The notes: generated from the letters alone by a model not told the origin. Positions 10,503 through 20,809 are shown, numbered from the stretch's first letter. The stretch is 64,000 nucleotides of DNA from DATDDB01 sp035260545 (GCA_035260545.1 DATFUZ010000050.1:1-64000), one strand, 5' to 3'. Made by a program: numbers and translations.

Positions 10503-11012
10503 TTACTGTCCTGCCACCGTATGGATATAGGAAGCTGCGCCCTGCACATTGTTGGACGGAGAATATTCCTGATGCGCCATAAGGTAGTCACTCACGCTGC
10601 GCCTCGACTGCATGGGCACGAGCCCGGTCTGCAGGCTTGCAGGCCGCATGTTCGCGGAATCCTGCATCACCGCCAGTTGCTGCGGCACGCCTTGCGGTAC
10701 GACCTTTGCGGAAAGCCAGGCCACGACCGACAATGCCATCAGCGATGCGGCGGCCGATACGGCAAACCAGCGCGCGCCGTGCATGGCGCGGCTGCGCGGC
10801 GCCAGGACCGTAGGCTCGTTCTGCAGCCGCTCGCGCACCGCCATGCTGATGTCCGCATGCACATGATCGGGCTGGCGCAGCGCGTCTCCAACCAGGTGGT
10901 AGATCAGCCAGTCATCCTGCACGTCAGGATTCCGTTTCAGTTTGCCGATAACCGCTTCTGCTTCGTCATCGAACAATTCGCCATCCATCAATGCCGATAT
11001 GTGCTGCTTCAT
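10503..11012 (-). CDS. rseA: Anti-sigma-E factor RseA/MucA
   Basis: Inner-membrane anti-sigma factor that holds RpoE inactive. The N-terminal cytoplasmic domain carries the RseA/MucA pattern ISALMDGELFDDEAE and WLIYHLVGDALR. One membrane segment lies at about residues 82-103 (WFAVSAAASLMALSVVAWLS), and the C-terminal part is periplasmic. The ATG at 11012 has AGGTGG just upstream, inside the end of rpoE, and lies 2 bases after its stop, indicating coupling. It has 169 residues. Confidence 0.93.
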   Translation of the reverse strand: MKQHISALMDGELFDDEAEAVIGKLKRNPDVQDDWLIYHLVGDALRQPDHVHADISMAVRERLQNEPTVLAPRSRAMHGARWFAVSAAASLMALSVVAWLSAKVVPQGVPQQLAVMQDSANMRPASLQTGLVPMQSRRSVSDYLMAHQEYSPSNNVQGAASYIHTVAGQ

Positions 11013-11014
11013 GC

Positions 11015-11614
11015 TCACCACCTCTGGTCTTTGCTCGTGCCCAACAAGGGGCGTAAATTTTCGGCGACCGCTTCGCGCGCCCGGAATATCCGCGACCGCA
11101 CGGTGCCAACCGGACAGTCCATGACCGCCGCAATTTCCTCGTAACTCAACCCGTCAATCTCGCGCAGCGTCAGCGCCGTGCGCAGATCGTCAGGCAACTT
11201 CTGCAGGGATGAGTTGACCACCTCAATCACCTGCCGGCTCATCATTTCATTCTCCGGCGTGCTGACTTCATGCAGCAGCGACGCCTCTTCAAAATCCTCC
11301 GACTCTTCCGAGTCATGCAGGGTCGAGGTGGGCGCCCTCCGCCCCATCGAAAGCAGATAATTCTTGGCTGTATTGATGCCGATACGATACAGCCAGGTAT
11401 AGAACGCACTTTCCCCGCGGAAAGCAGGCAGCGCACGGTAAGCCTTGATAAAAGCCTCCTGCGTCACATCCTCAACTTCGGCCTGGTCGCGCACAAAACG
11501 CGAAATCAGGCGGGACAGCCGACGCTGATACTTCGCGACAAGCAGCTCAAAGGCGTGCTTGTCGCCGCGTTGCGCACGTTCGACCAACTGCTGATCGACT
11601 TCCCTGTCTCCCAT
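11015..11614 (-). CDS. rpoE: RNA polymerase sigma-E factor (ECF, RpoE/AlgU)
   Basis: Extracytoplasmic-function sigma factor for envelope stress. The 199 residues include region 2 (YQRRLSRLISRFVRDQAEVED, then VTQEAFIKAYRAL) and region 4 (REIDGLSYEEIAAVMDCPVGTVRSRIFRARE). It is the first gene of the rpoE-rseA-rseB-rseC operon and divergent from nadB, as in many proteobacteria. A sigma-70-like promoter can be read upstream; I found no convincing GAACTT-N16-TCTGA autoregulatory sigma-E promoter. Confidence 0.97.
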   Translation of the reverse strand: MGDREVDQQLVERAQRGDKHAFELLVAKYQRRLSRLISRFVRDQAEVEDVTQEAFIKAYRALPAFRGESAFYTWLYRIGINTAKNYLLSMGRRAPTSTLHDSEESEDFEEASLLHEVSTPENEMMSRQVIEVVNSSLQKLPDDLRTALTLREIDGLSYEEIAAVMDCPVGTVRSRIFRAREAVAENLRPLLGTSKDQRW

Positions 11615-11659
11615 ACTCTGTTATCCTGTCTCTTTCGGTCGCTTCTGTGGCGGCCCGCT

Positions 11660-11688
11660 AGTATAACCGGATGGGCGGGATGCGTCAG
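11660..11688 (-). promoter_or_regulatory. Putative sigma-70 promoter of rpoE operon
   Basis: On the minus strand, -35 CTGACG (11683-11688) and -10 TATACT (11660-11665) are separated by exactly 17 bases, 46 bases upstream of the rpoE start. The match is 4/6 and 5/6 to consensus. Confidence 0.5.
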
Positions 11689-11837
11689 TATGTTGCTCAA
11701 CCCTGATCCAGTGACAGCCATACGCCCATTTAGTTCAGTATTAAGCCCTTAATTCTCCATTCCTTAGTATAAAAGTCGGATATCTCCGGAGCGCATTTTG
11801 GTATAGTTGCGCCTTGCATATATTGAACTTCCGGAAA

Positions 11838-13424
11838 ATGCCGCGTTACGACGTTTTGATCCTGGGCAGCGGACTGGCAGGATTCTCCTCCGCACTGAAA
11901 CTGGCCGACACCCGCAAGGTCGCCATCATCACCAAGAAGTCACTCATGGAAGGCGCCAGCAGCAGCGCCCAGGGCGGCATTGCCGCGGTGCTCGCCGCGG
12001 GTGACTCGACCGATTCCCATTACCACGACACCCTTACCGCGGGCGCGGGATTGTGCGACCCGGCCACCACGCGCTACGTCGTGGAGCATGCCAAGCAGGC
12101 CGTGGACTGGCTGATCGCGCAGGGGGTGCCCTTCACCCGCGACCCCGACAACGGAATGGTCTACCATCTCACCCGGGAAGGCGGACACAGCCAGCGGCGC
12201 ATTATCCACACCGCCGACGCCACCGGCCTCGCGGTGCAGGAGACGCTGGCGGCGCGGGTGAAGGCGCACCCCAATATCACGCTGTTCGAGCACCATATCG
12301 CGATCGATCTCATCACCGGCAGAAAACTGGGCCGCGCGGAGAATCGCTGCCATGGCGCCTATGTGCTGGATGTGATCGGAGGCGACATACACACCTTTTC
12401 GGCACGGCACACCATCCTTGCGACCGGCGGCGCCGGCAAGGTTTACCTCTACACGACCAACCCCGATACCGCGACCGGCGACGGCATTGCCATGGGCTGG
12501 CGCGCAGGCTGCCGCGTGGAAAACATGGAATTCATCCAGTTCCATCCCACTTGCCTGTACCACCCACACGCCAAATCCTTCCTCGTTTCTGAAGCCGTCC
12601 GCGGCGAAGGCGGCATACTCAAGCTGCCTGACGGCACGCGATTCATGCCGCACCACGACGAACGCGCCGAGCTTGCGCCGCGCGATATCGTCGCGCGCGC
12701 CATCGACTTCGAAATGAAGAAACACGGCCTGGATTGCGTCTACCTGGATATTTCGCACAAACCCGAATCGTTCATCCGCGAGCATTTCCCGACCATATAC
12801 GCGCGCTGCCTGGAACTGGGCATCAACATCGCCCGGGAGCCCATCCCGGTGGTGCCCGCCGCGCACTATACCTGCGGCGGCGTAATCACCGATCTGCGCG
12901 GACGCACCGACCTCGCCAATCTTTATGCCATCGGCGAGACCGCGTGCACGGGACTGCACGGCGCCAACCGCCTGGCCAGCAATTCGCTGCTCGAATGCCT
13001 GGTGTTTGCGGAGGCCGCAGCCCGGGACATCCTCTCCCGTGAAGCGCCGGCCGAGGTGCCGCTGCCGCAGTGGGATGAAAGCCAGGTGACCGATGCCGAT
13101 GAGCAGATCGTGATCTCCCACAACTGGGCGGAACTGCGCCGCTTCATGTGGGACTATGTCGGTATCGTGCGAACTACAAAACGCCTGCAACGTGCGCAGC
13201 ACCGCATTCGACTGCTGCACGAGGAGATCAACGAGTACTACGCCAACTTCCACGTCACGTCTGACCTGCTGGAATTGCGCAACCTGGTGCTCTCCGCCGA
13301 CCTCATCGTGCAGAGCGCGCTGGCGCGCCATGAAAGCCGTGGACTGCACTACAGCAAGGACTATCCGCAGACTCTGCCGCAGGCAGAACCCACCCTTCTC
13401 GCCCCGCCCGGCTGGCCGCCCTGA
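11838..13424 (+). CDS. nadB: L-aspartate oxidase
   Basis: FAD enzyme that oxidises L-aspartate to iminoaspartate, the first step of de novo NAD synthesis. The 528 residues begin MPRYDVLILGSGLAGFSSAL, an N-terminal dinucleotide-binding fold. They contain the succinate dehydrogenase/NadB-type segments SSSAQGGIAAV, HTADATGLAVQ and ETACTGLHGANRLASNSLLE, and a C-terminal helical domain. The ATG at 11838 is preceded by CCGGAAA. The 223 bases to rpoE hold divergent promoters; no clear nadB promoter could be fixed by eye. Confidence 0.97.
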   Translation: MPRYDVLILGSGLAGFSSALKLADTRKVAIITKKSLMEGASSSAQGGIAAVLAAGDSTDSHYHDTLTAGAGLCDPATTRYVVEHAKQAVDWLIAQGVPFTRDPDNGMVYHLTREGGHSQRRIIHTADATGLAVQETLAARVKAHPNITLFEHHIAIDLITGRKLGRAENRCHGAYVLDVIGGDIHTFSARHTILATGGAGKVYLYTTNPDTATGDGIAMGWRAGCRVENMEFIQFHPTCLYHPHAKSFLVSEAVRGEGGILKLPDGTRFMPHHDERAELAPRDIVARAIDFEMKKHGLDCVYLDISHKPESFIREHFPTIYARCLELGINIAREPIPVVPAAHYTCGGVITDLRGRTDLANLYAIGETACTGLHGANRLASNSLLECLVFAEAAARDILSREAPAEVPLPQWDESQVTDADEQIVISHNWAELRRFMWDYVGIVRTTKRLQRAQHRIRLLHEEINEYYANFHVTSDLLELRNLVLSADLIVQSALARHESRGLHYSKDYPQTLPQAEPTLLAPPGWPP

Positions 13425-13451
13425 GCCGCTCGCATCGCCGCACCACCCCGG

Positions 13452-13916
13452 TCAGGAGCGGTCCAGCGCCTGCCCCTGTGCCGGATCAGGTCTACCTGCC
13501 GCAGCCCCGCTCCACTTCAGCCAGACGCGCAAGGCGCGAAAAGACTCGGCATCCATGCTGTCCGGCAGGATCACCACGCTGCGCGCCATGCGCAATCCTT
13601 CCTGCCGCAGGCGAAGCACGGTAAGCAGGGGGGTGACGACGCTGTCCCCGAGCACCACGCACGGCAGACGGACACCATTGCGCAACTGAATCGTCATGCC
13701 CTCCCCCTCCGGCGCCAGCCCGATGCAGGAAGCCCTCAGCCTGAGCCCCGCATCGCGCAGCAGGTAATATGTCAGACTGGCGCCGAGCGGAAGCGCGCAT
13801 GCGACAGCGGCCCATTCGGGCAACGCCGCAAACGCCGCAAACAGCGCGAGGCCATGCGCGGCAAACAGGATCAGCGCGAGAAAACGCGAGGGCAGGATTT
13901 CAACTGGGTGCTGCAT
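13452..13916 (-). CDS. YgfX-like small membrane protein
   Basis: A 154-residue protein (158 if a GTG at 13928 is used) with two adjacent membrane segments (about residues 14-27 and 32-50), followed by a soluble part with IQLRNGVRLPCVVLGDSVV and RSVVILPDSMDAESFRALRVWLKW. The last stretch is the hallmark of the YgfX (CptA) family, reported in E. coli as an inhibitor of cell division proteins and paired with SdhE. No sdhE gene is next to it here. It is convergent with nadB and lies 30 bases after the kinase gene. No strong ribosome site decides the start. Confidence 0.7.
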   Translation of the reverse strand: MQHPVEILPSRFLALILFAAHGLALFAAFAALPEWAAVACALPLGASLTYYLLRDAGLRLRASCIGLAPEGEGMTIQLRNGVRLPCVVLGDSVVTPLLTVLRLRQEGLRMARSVVILPDSMDAESFRALRVWLKWSGAAAGRPDPAQGQALDRS

Positions 13917-13946
13917 CGCGCGGAACACCCCGGGCAGGAAGCACGC

Positions 13947-15211
<1,265 letters not shown>

Positions 15212-15215
<4 letters not shown>

Positions 15216-15307
15216 GTCCGCGCACCCGCAAAGAGAAATGCCGCCGCGCAGCTGGCCCTGCGCAACGCGCTAACCGTGTCGCGTGCAATCCCTTTTAGAC
15301 GTTCCAT
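15212..15307 (-). CDS. Possible 31-codon leader ORF coupled to the kinase gene
   Basis: A small open frame begins MERLKGIARDTVSALRR and ends in a hydrophobic Ala/Phe-rich segment (CAAAFLFAGA). Its stop overlaps the kinase start as ATGA, the arrangement expected for translational coupling. AGGA lies just upstream of its ATG (short spacing of 3). It lies between the cyclase stop and the kinase. It is small enough to be chance, and no homology is recognised. Confidence 0.3.
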
Positions 15308-15326
15308 CAGTCCTATCCCCCATGCC

Positions 15327-16571
15327 CTAACGGCATATCGTCGGGCTTATTCTAACCGCTTTGCCGACCGTGAAGTCCAGGCTCTGGGAAAATACCCTTG
15401 AAGCGTACATCACCAGCACAAGATGCCTTCCTGCATCCACGCCCACCACCAGCGGCCGCTTCCCTACAGTGCCCTTATTCTGACCGTCGATATAGAGGGT
15501 CGCGCCCTGCGCGCAGACCAAGGTGACCGTTGCCTGGCCGGAACTGCCATTCGACCGGCTCCGCGGCAGCAGCCTTTCGATCACGGAAGGCGATTTCGCG
15601 GACTGCGCGGCACGCTGACGCTCGCGCTCCCTCGCCTCGCGCGCCGCCTTTTCCCGGGCGGCCTCGCGCCCCGCCATTTCACGCGCCTTGCGCGAGAGCC
15701 GCTCCCTCTCCGACAGACGTGACGGCGGGACGGAAACCGCAGACGCGGCGAGCGGCGCCATCACGGAAGACGCCGGAACCACGGCCACGCCCGGCTCCAC
15801 CGCGGATGGCGCCGGGGGCGCAGGCTGGTGGTGCAAAACCGCAACCAGGCCGGCAATTAACCCGCCGAGAACCACCAACGCGCCCGCCACATAGGCGGCA
15901 CGCATTGCCAAGGAAGCCTCACCAAACGCGGCCAGCACATTGCGCCACGATTTTTCCAGCTTCCTGGAAAAGCCCGAGAACTCGCTCTTGCCGCGCCCGC
16001 CTTCTCCCGACAGGGTGAGGGTGCTGGTGAATTCGCCGGGATAACCGATCGCATAGATCTCGTGCTCGCGCACGTGCTTGTCGGTGCGCGAGCCCTGATA
16101 GTGAAACATGCCCGCGTATTCGTGCGACAGGCGCGATACGGCATCGTAATAGGTGCGTGACACCAGAATCTGGCCGGGATCGGCGAAGCCCATGACGCGC
16201 TGCGCAACGTTGATGCCGTCGCCGACGATGTTGGGCTGGCCGTTGATGTCGCGAATCAGCCGCACCGGCCCGAGATTGACGCCCATGCGCACCAGCAGCG
16301 GCGGCTCCATGTGCAGGCCCTCGCGCAGAGACTCGCGCATGCTGAGCGCGACCTGCAGCGCGTCGCCTACATCCCCGAGGAAACTCAGGGCAGCGCCGTC
16401 ACCGGTATCGAGTATGATCCGGTCATCTATCGGAACATCGCGGATTGCGACGGAAAGATAGGCATTGAAGCGCTCTTTGAGAGAAATCTGCCCGGAAACA
16501 GACTTCCTGGAATACTCAACTATGTCCAGGAACAGCACGCTGCAGATGATGGTTTTGCCCCGATCTGTCAT
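15327..16571 (-). CDS. Class III nucleotide-cyclase-domain membrane protein
   Basis: A 414-residue protein. Residues 8-180 form a class III adenylate/guanylate cyclase catalytic fold, with metal-binding Asp16 (FLDIVEYS) and Asp58 (DTGDGAA) and the transition-state Asn121/Arg125 in GDGINVAQRV. The usual base-selecting Lys before the GDG turn is replaced (IILDTGDG), so nucleotide specificity and activity are uncertain. A membrane segment lies at about 227-247. It is followed by a Pro/Ala linker, a charged Arg/Glu/Ala-rich stretch and a C-terminal PEGA-like beta domain (ATLYIDGQNKGTVGKRPL). The gene reads toward the kinase. Confidence 0.8.
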   Translation of the reverse strand: MTDRGKTIICSVLFLDIVEYSRKSVSGQISLKERFNAYLSVAIRDVPIDDRIILDTGDGAALSFLGDVGDALQVALSMRESLREGLHMEPPLLVRMGVNLGPVRLIRDINGQPNIVGDGINVAQRVMGFADPGQILVSRTYYDAVSRLSHEYAGMFHYQGSRTDKHVREHEIYAIGYPGEFTSTLTLSGEGGRGKSEFSGFSRKLEKSWRNVLAAFGEASLAMRAAYVAGALVVLGGLIAGLVAVLHHQPAPPAPSAVEPGVAVVPASSVMAPLAASAVSVPPSRLSERERLSRKAREMAGREAAREKAAREARERERQRAAQSAKSPSVIERLLPRSRSNGSSGQATVTLVCAQGATLYIDGQNKGTVGKRPLVVGVDAGRHLVLVMYASRVFSQSLDFTVGKAVRISPTICR

Positions 16572-16691
16572 GCAATACGACCCAAGCGCGCGACGTCAGT
16601 GAGCCCGCGACCCTGTATTATCATGTGGTTATACTTTCTCTCTCCTAAGCACTCGGATATTCTAATGTAAAATCAGTGCTTGACGCCAGTT

Positions 16692-17552
16692 CTAGTTTTC
16701 CCGCAGTCGCGCACGGGAGACATTTCCGGCCCGTGCCGAGGGCCGTTTCGGGGCCTTGTCACGCTCGATTTTGACATTCTCCGCATTATGGTTTTTCGGC
16801 GCATCGAGCCCGGCCCATTCGAGCACCTGGCGAATCTCGCCCTCGCCCAGTTCCGCCTGCATGCCGCGTTTGAGCCGCGGCGGCAGATTGACGATGCCAA
16901 AGCGCACGCGCATCAACCGACTGACCGGCAACCCCAGCGCCTCGAAAGTGCGGCGCACTACGCGGTTGCGCCCCTCATTCACCACGATACGGTACCAGTG
17001 ATTGAAGCCTTCACCGCCCTCGTCGGTGATTTTCTCGAATTTCACCGGGCCGTCGTCCAGCTCGATGCCGCGCCTGACCATCTGCTTCATCTGCTCCGGG
17101 GTCATTTCACCCTGCACGCGCACGGCATACTCCCGCTCCACCGCAAAGCGCGGGTGCATCAGGCGGTTGGCCAGCTCACCCGAGGTCGTGAAGATCAGGA
17201 GCCCGCTGGTGTTGAAATCCAGGCGACCGATGGCGATCCACTTCTGGCCACGCACCTTGGGCAGGTTGTCGAAAACGGTGGCGCGGCCACCGGGGTCATC
17301 GCGGCTGACGATCTCGCCTTCCTGCTTGTGGTACAGCAGAACGCGCGTCGGGGCGGCGCCCTGCTCCCTGACGCGCACGATGCGCCGATCGGCGCGGATC
17401 ACGTCGCCCTCTACCACGCGCATGCCGAGCTCCGCAGTCTGGCCGTTCACGGTAACGCGCCCCGCGCTGATCCACTCTTCCATTTCGCGGCGCGAACCCA
17501 GGCCCGCTGCCGCCAGCACTTTCTGCAGCCGTTCTCCGTGCTGTTCGCTCAT
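16692..17552 (-). CDS. rluB: 23S rRNA pseudouridine synthase RluB family
   Basis: Converts U2605 of 23S rRNA to pseudouridine in the E. coli homologue. The 286 residues comprise an N-terminal S4 RNA-binding domain (LQKVLAAAGLGSRREMEEWI, GRVTVNG), then the RsuA/RluB catalytic domain with the Asp in GRLDFNTSGLLIFTT, and a basic C-terminal tail. The ATG overlaps the recR stop as ATGA, so the correct start is MSEQHGERLQ; open frame further upstream is only recR read in another frame. Confidence 0.93.
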   Translation of the reverse strand: MSEQHGERLQKVLAAAGLGSRREMEEWISAGRVTVNGQTAELGMRVVEGDVIRADRRIVRVREQGAAPTRVLLYHKQEGEIVSRDDPGGRATVFDNLPKVRGQKWIAIGRLDFNTSGLLIFTTSGELANRLMHPRFAVEREYAVRVQGEMTPEQMKQMVRRGIELDDGPVKFEKITDEGGEGFNHWYRIVVNEGRNRVVRRTFEALGLPVSRLMRVRFGIVNLPPRLKRGMQAELGEGEIRQVLEWAGLDAPKNHNAENVKIERDKAPKRPSARAGNVSRARLREN

Positions 17553-18148
17553 TCCTCTACCCTCCGCCTTTCCAGCATCGCCTGCGCCAGGGTGCCGCTG
17601 TCCACGTGTTCCAGTTCGCCCCCCACCGGCAGGCCGCGCGCAATTCGGCTCACCTTGACGCCTTGCGCCTGCAGCAGGGTGGCGATGGTGTGCGCCGTGG
17701 CATCGCCCTCCACGGTGAAATTGGTTGCCAGTATCACCTCGCACGGCTGCTCCAGGGCGCGCTTCACCATGCGCTCGAGGTGCAGTTCGCGCGCGCCGAT
17801 GCCGTCCAGCGGCGAGAGCCTGCCCATCAGCACGTAGTACATGCCGCGATAGCACTGCGCCTGCTCCATCATCAGCAGGTCGGCGGGCATCTCCACCACG
17901 CACAGCAGGCCGGGGTCACGCTTGCCGGAACTGCACAGCCCGCATACTTCTTCCTCGCAGAAGTTGTTGCACTTCGCGCAATGGCGGATGGTATCGACGG
18001 CATGGTTCAGCGCCTGGGCCAGGTGCAGCGCGCCAGGCTTGTCGCGCTGCAGGAGGTGATAGGCCATGCGCTGCGCCGATTTGGGCCCGACGCCGGGCAG
18101 GCAGCGCAGGGCCGCAATCAGGTTTTCCAGACTGGAGGGGGTGTTCAT
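17549..18148 (-). CDS. recR: Recombination protein RecR
   Basis: Ring-forming DNA-binding partner of RecO in the RecFOR pathway. The 199 residues include a helix-hairpin-helix (LPGVGPKSAQRMAYHLL), a Cys4 zinc finger (CAKCNNFCEEEVCGLC) and a Toprim domain starting LLCVVEMPADLLMMEQ. The dnaX-ybaB-recR order is classical. Confidence 0.97.
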   Translation of the reverse strand: MNTPSSLENLIAALRCLPGVGPKSAQRMAYHLLQRDKPGALHLAQALNHAVDTIRHCAKCNNFCEEEVCGLCSSGKRDPGLLCVVEMPADLLMMEQAQCYRGMYYVLMGRLSPLDGIGARELHLERMVKRALEQPCEVILATNFTVEGDATAHTIATLLQAQGVKVSRIARGLPVGGELEHVDSGTLAQAMLERRRVEE

Positions 18149-18250
18149 CGTTCAAAGTCCGCCCGCCCGCGACAGGTGTGAAGCCGCAAGAGACCGGCGG
18201 GCGCAAGCGCTATTGTCGCGCGTTTCGCATATTCCGTGGGTTAAATCTGG

Positions 18251-18268
18251 GGGGGCTTGGCAGCCCCC
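18251..18268 (-). terminator. GC-rich hairpin after ybaB
   Basis: Seven-bp perfect stem GGGGGCT/AGCCCCC with a 4-nt loop, 8 bases downstream of the ybaB stop and about 100 bases before recR. No U run follows, so it may be an mRNA-stabilising or attenuating hairpin rather than a full terminator. Confidence 0.3.
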
Positions 18269-18275
18269 GCCGCCA

Positions 18276-18602
18276 TCAGAACGGCAGGTTCATGCCGGGC
18301 GGCAGATTCATGCCGGCAGTGAACCCGGCCATGCGCTGCTGGGTCACGGCCGCGGCCTGCTTGACCGCGTCGTTGATCGCGGTGGCGATCAGGTCCTCCA
18401 GCATGTCCTTGTCGTCGGACATCAGGCTCTCGTCCAGTTGCACCCGGCGCACTTCGTGGCTACAGGTCATGGTGACCTTCACCATGCCGGATCCGGCCTG
18501 GCCTTCCACCTCCACGGTGGCAAGTTCCGCTTGCGCCTTTTTCATGTTGGCCTGCATCTGCTGCGCCTGCTTCATCAGCCCGGCCAGTCCACCCTTCATC
18601 AT
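18276..18602 (-). CDS. ybaB: Nucleoid-associated protein YbaB/EbfC
   Basis: A 108-residue DNA-binding protein of the YbaB/EbfC family. The N-terminal helix LAGLMKQAQQMQANMKKAQ, the VEGQAGSGMVKVTMTC core and the DDKDMLEDLIATAINDA segment are typical. The start overlaps the dnaX stop (ATGATGA; either of two adjacent ATGs could be used). Confidence 0.95.
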   Translation of the reverse strand: MMKGGLAGLMKQAQQMQANMKKAQAELATVEVEGQAGSGMVKVTMTCSHEVRRVQLDESLMSDDKDMLEDLIATAINDAVKQAAAVTQQRMAGFTAGMNLPPGMNLPF

Positions 18603-20254
18603 CTCGCATTCTCCTGCTCTGTCGGTTTAATTGAACTTTCGATTGTCTGCGCGCCCAGCAGCGATTGCGCGTCGCGCACGAACGGATCCTGGGCGATCGC
18701 CTCGGCCGCCAGTTGCTGCCGCGTCTGTTTCTCCCGCTGCTCGACGGCGGCAGGCGTAGCCGCATCGCCCGCACCGAGCATCACCGCAAGCCTGATCGGG
18801 CGCGCAAAATAGGCCGCCAGCGCCGCCTGCAGCTTTTCCTGCGCCATCTTGCTGCTCAGCAGCTTGTGCTGCGGGGCGAGACTGAGGCTCAGCACGCCAT
18901 CCTCGAAGCCTTGGAGCGTACAGTTCTTGGCCAGTTCCCTGGCTGTCCCCTGCACCTCCAGTTGCGCGAGCAGCGTGCTCCAATCCAGGGTGCCGCCGGA
19001 TGCCTCCGCCTCTCCCACGCGTGAAACGTGAGCCGGCACACCCGCAGCACTGTCTGCGATTACGGGGTCCGGAGGCGTGGCTGCGGCGACCGCCGGCCCT
19101 GCCGCCGCGCGGACGGGCGCCTTGCGTTGCGGCCCGGGCGCCGCTTCGGGCATAGCGCGCCCGGCGCCCGCGGGGGCGAAGGCCAGCATACGCAACAGCG
19201 TCATGGTAAAGCCTGCGTACTCGTCCGGCGCCAGATCGATCTCGTTGCGGCCGTGTATGGCGATCTGGTAATACAGCTGCATTTCCTCGGGGCTGAACGC
19301 GCCGGCCAGCGCCAACACACGTTCGCGCTCCGGCTCGTCCTCGGCAATGGCCTGCGGCACGGTCTGCGCAAGCGCAATGCGGTGCAGCAGGGTCGCGAGT
19401 TCCTGCAACGCGCCCTCGAAATCCATGCTGCGGCCCTGCATCTGGTCGGCAATGCCCAGAAGCACCGCGCCGTCGCGCGCCCGCAACGCGTCCAGCAGGT
19501 TGTACAGGTAGCTCTGGTCTATCGCGCCCAGCATGGCGCGCACCATTTCCTCTTCCACCTTGCCCTGGCCGTAGGCAATGGCCTGGTCAAGCAGACTCAG
19601 GGCGTCACGCATGCTGCCTGCCGCCACGCGCGAAAGCAGGGCCAGCGCGCCCTGCTCGGCCGGAATGCCTTCCTGTTCCAGAATGTGGCGCAGGTGGGAC
19701 AGGATCAGCGCGGGCGGCAACTGCTTGAGGTTGAACTGCAGGCAACGCGACAGCACGGTGACCGGAATCTTCTGCGGATCGGTGGTGGCGAGAATGAATT
19801 TCACATGCGCGGGCGGCTCTTCCAGCGTCTTCAGCATCGCATTGAAGGCCGATTTCGACAGCATGTGCACTTCGTCGATGATGTAGACCTTGAAGCGGCC
19901 GCTGGTCGGCGCATACAGCGCGCTCTCCAGCAGTTCGCGCATGTTGTCCACTTGGGTGTTGGATGCCGCATCCAGCTCGACCATGTCAACGAAACGTCCG
20001 CTGTCGATCTCGCGGCAGGCCGCACATACACCGCAGGGCGTGGGCGTGATGCCCGTCTCGCAATTCAGCGACTTGGCGAAGATGCGCGCAATTGTCGTCT
20101 TGCCGACGCCGCGCGTGCCGGTGAAGAGATAGGCGTGGTGCAGACGGTCTTGCGTCAGCGCATTGGTCAGCGCGCGCACTACATGCTCCTGCCCCGCGAG
20201 TTCCGCGAAGGTCCTGGGGCGCCATTTTCGCGCGAGTACGGAGGTGCTGGACAT
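18599..20254 (-). CDS. dnaX: DNA polymerase III subunits gamma/tau
   Basis: Clamp-loader ATPase of the replicative polymerase. The 551 residues include Walker A GTRGVGKTT (46-54), zinc cysteines C65, C74, C77, C80 and DEVHMLSKSAFNAMLKTLEEP. The C-terminal part (from about 365) is Ala/Pro-rich linker plus a tau-like domain. I did not find an obvious slippery heptamer for a programmed frameshift that would make a short gamma form. It starts the dnaX-ybaB-recR-rluB run. Confidence 0.96.
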   Translation of the reverse strand: MSSTSVLARKWRPRTFAELAGQEHVVRALTNALTQDRLHHAYLFTGTRGVGKTTIARIFAKSLNCETGITPTPCGVCAACREIDSGRFVDMVELDAASNTQVDNMRELLESALYAPTSGRFKVYIIDEVHMLSKSAFNAMLKTLEEPPAHVKFILATTDPQKIPVTVLSRCLQFNLKQLPPALILSHLRHILEQEGIPAEQGALALLSRVAAGSMRDALSLLDQAIAYGQGKVEEEMVRAMLGAIDQSYLYNLLDALRARDGAVLLGIADQMQGRSMDFEGALQELATLLHRIALAQTVPQAIAEDEPERERVLALAGAFSPEEMQLYYQIAIHGRNEIDLAPDEYAGFTMTLLRMLAFAPAGAGRAMPEAAPGPQRKAPVRAAAGPAVAAATPPDPVIADSAAGVPAHVSRVGEAEASGGTLDWSTLLAQLEVQGTARELAKNCTLQGFEDGVLSLSLAPQHKLLSSKMAQEKLQAALAAYFARPIRLAVMLGAGDAATPAAVEQREKQTRQQLAAEAIAQDPFVRDAQSLLGAQTIESSIKPTEQENAR

Positions 20255-20258
20255 GATG

Positions 20259-20792
20259 TCAGCCGCCGGCGCTAACCGGACTGCAGCGGCAGCCGAGGGC
20301 AGGAATACTGGACAAGGAAAGCGCCTCCATCATAAAGAAACGGGCAATGTGAAGCTCGCTCAAATTCACGCCCTGATTGGGTTCAACCATGCCGCCGGCC
20401 GGCATGTGCTGAAAACGATAAGACATGCTGCACTGGTGGCAATCTCCTAAATCCGCTCCAACCCCAAAACACGCCCGAACCGAAAAGCCGAACCGAACTT
20501 CTTGCCTTCCCGCATGGAGGCTTTGGAGAACAGGTGCAGGCCGAGAAAGCCACCTCCGAAATGGAGCGCATCGGGATCTCCCGCGCGCGCCAGTCGAAAC
20601 ACTGGAGTAAGCCACTATCCGCCAGGCGCCGATGACCTGCCATCGCTCGCCTGACGCCCGGCTCCTGTTCCATTTCCGCACCATGCCGATGCGGGCAATG
20701 TACGCACTGTTTCCAGCACAAGCCCCGTCTGCTGCCTGCGCCTGCCTGACGGCCAGCAACAGAAAGGCCGGCAGAATGGCCTTCGTCGTCAT
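20259..20792 (-). pseudogene. Decayed lipid A 3-O-deacylase (PagL-like acyloxyacyl hydrolase) gene
   Basis: The remains of an outer-membrane PagL-type gene. The first frame gives a signal peptide (MTTKAILPAFLLLAV..AQA) and IGMVRKWNRS...WQVIGAW. The middle of the protein continues in another frame (20447-20614: LTPVFRLARAGDPDALHF, then GLHLFSKASMREGKKFGSAF) and hits a stop. The C-terminus returns to the first frame with YRFQHMPAGGMVEPNQG. In PagL the conserved end is like YRFQH-x-SNAG-x-PNxG; here the His remains but the catalytic Ser position reads Pro. Segments between these blocks appear deleted and the natural stop is displaced. The two compensating frame changes leave one frame open throughout, which would mislead automatic annotation into a false hypothetical protein. 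Confidence 0.7.
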
Positions 20793-20809
20793 CGCCTCGC
20801 TAATCGGGA

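Noticed and set aside
11814..11860. Sigma-E-type promoter (GAACTT) before nadB
   Set aside because: GAACTT overlaps the nadB ribosome site, so any transcript would start inside the gene, and no matching -10 was found.
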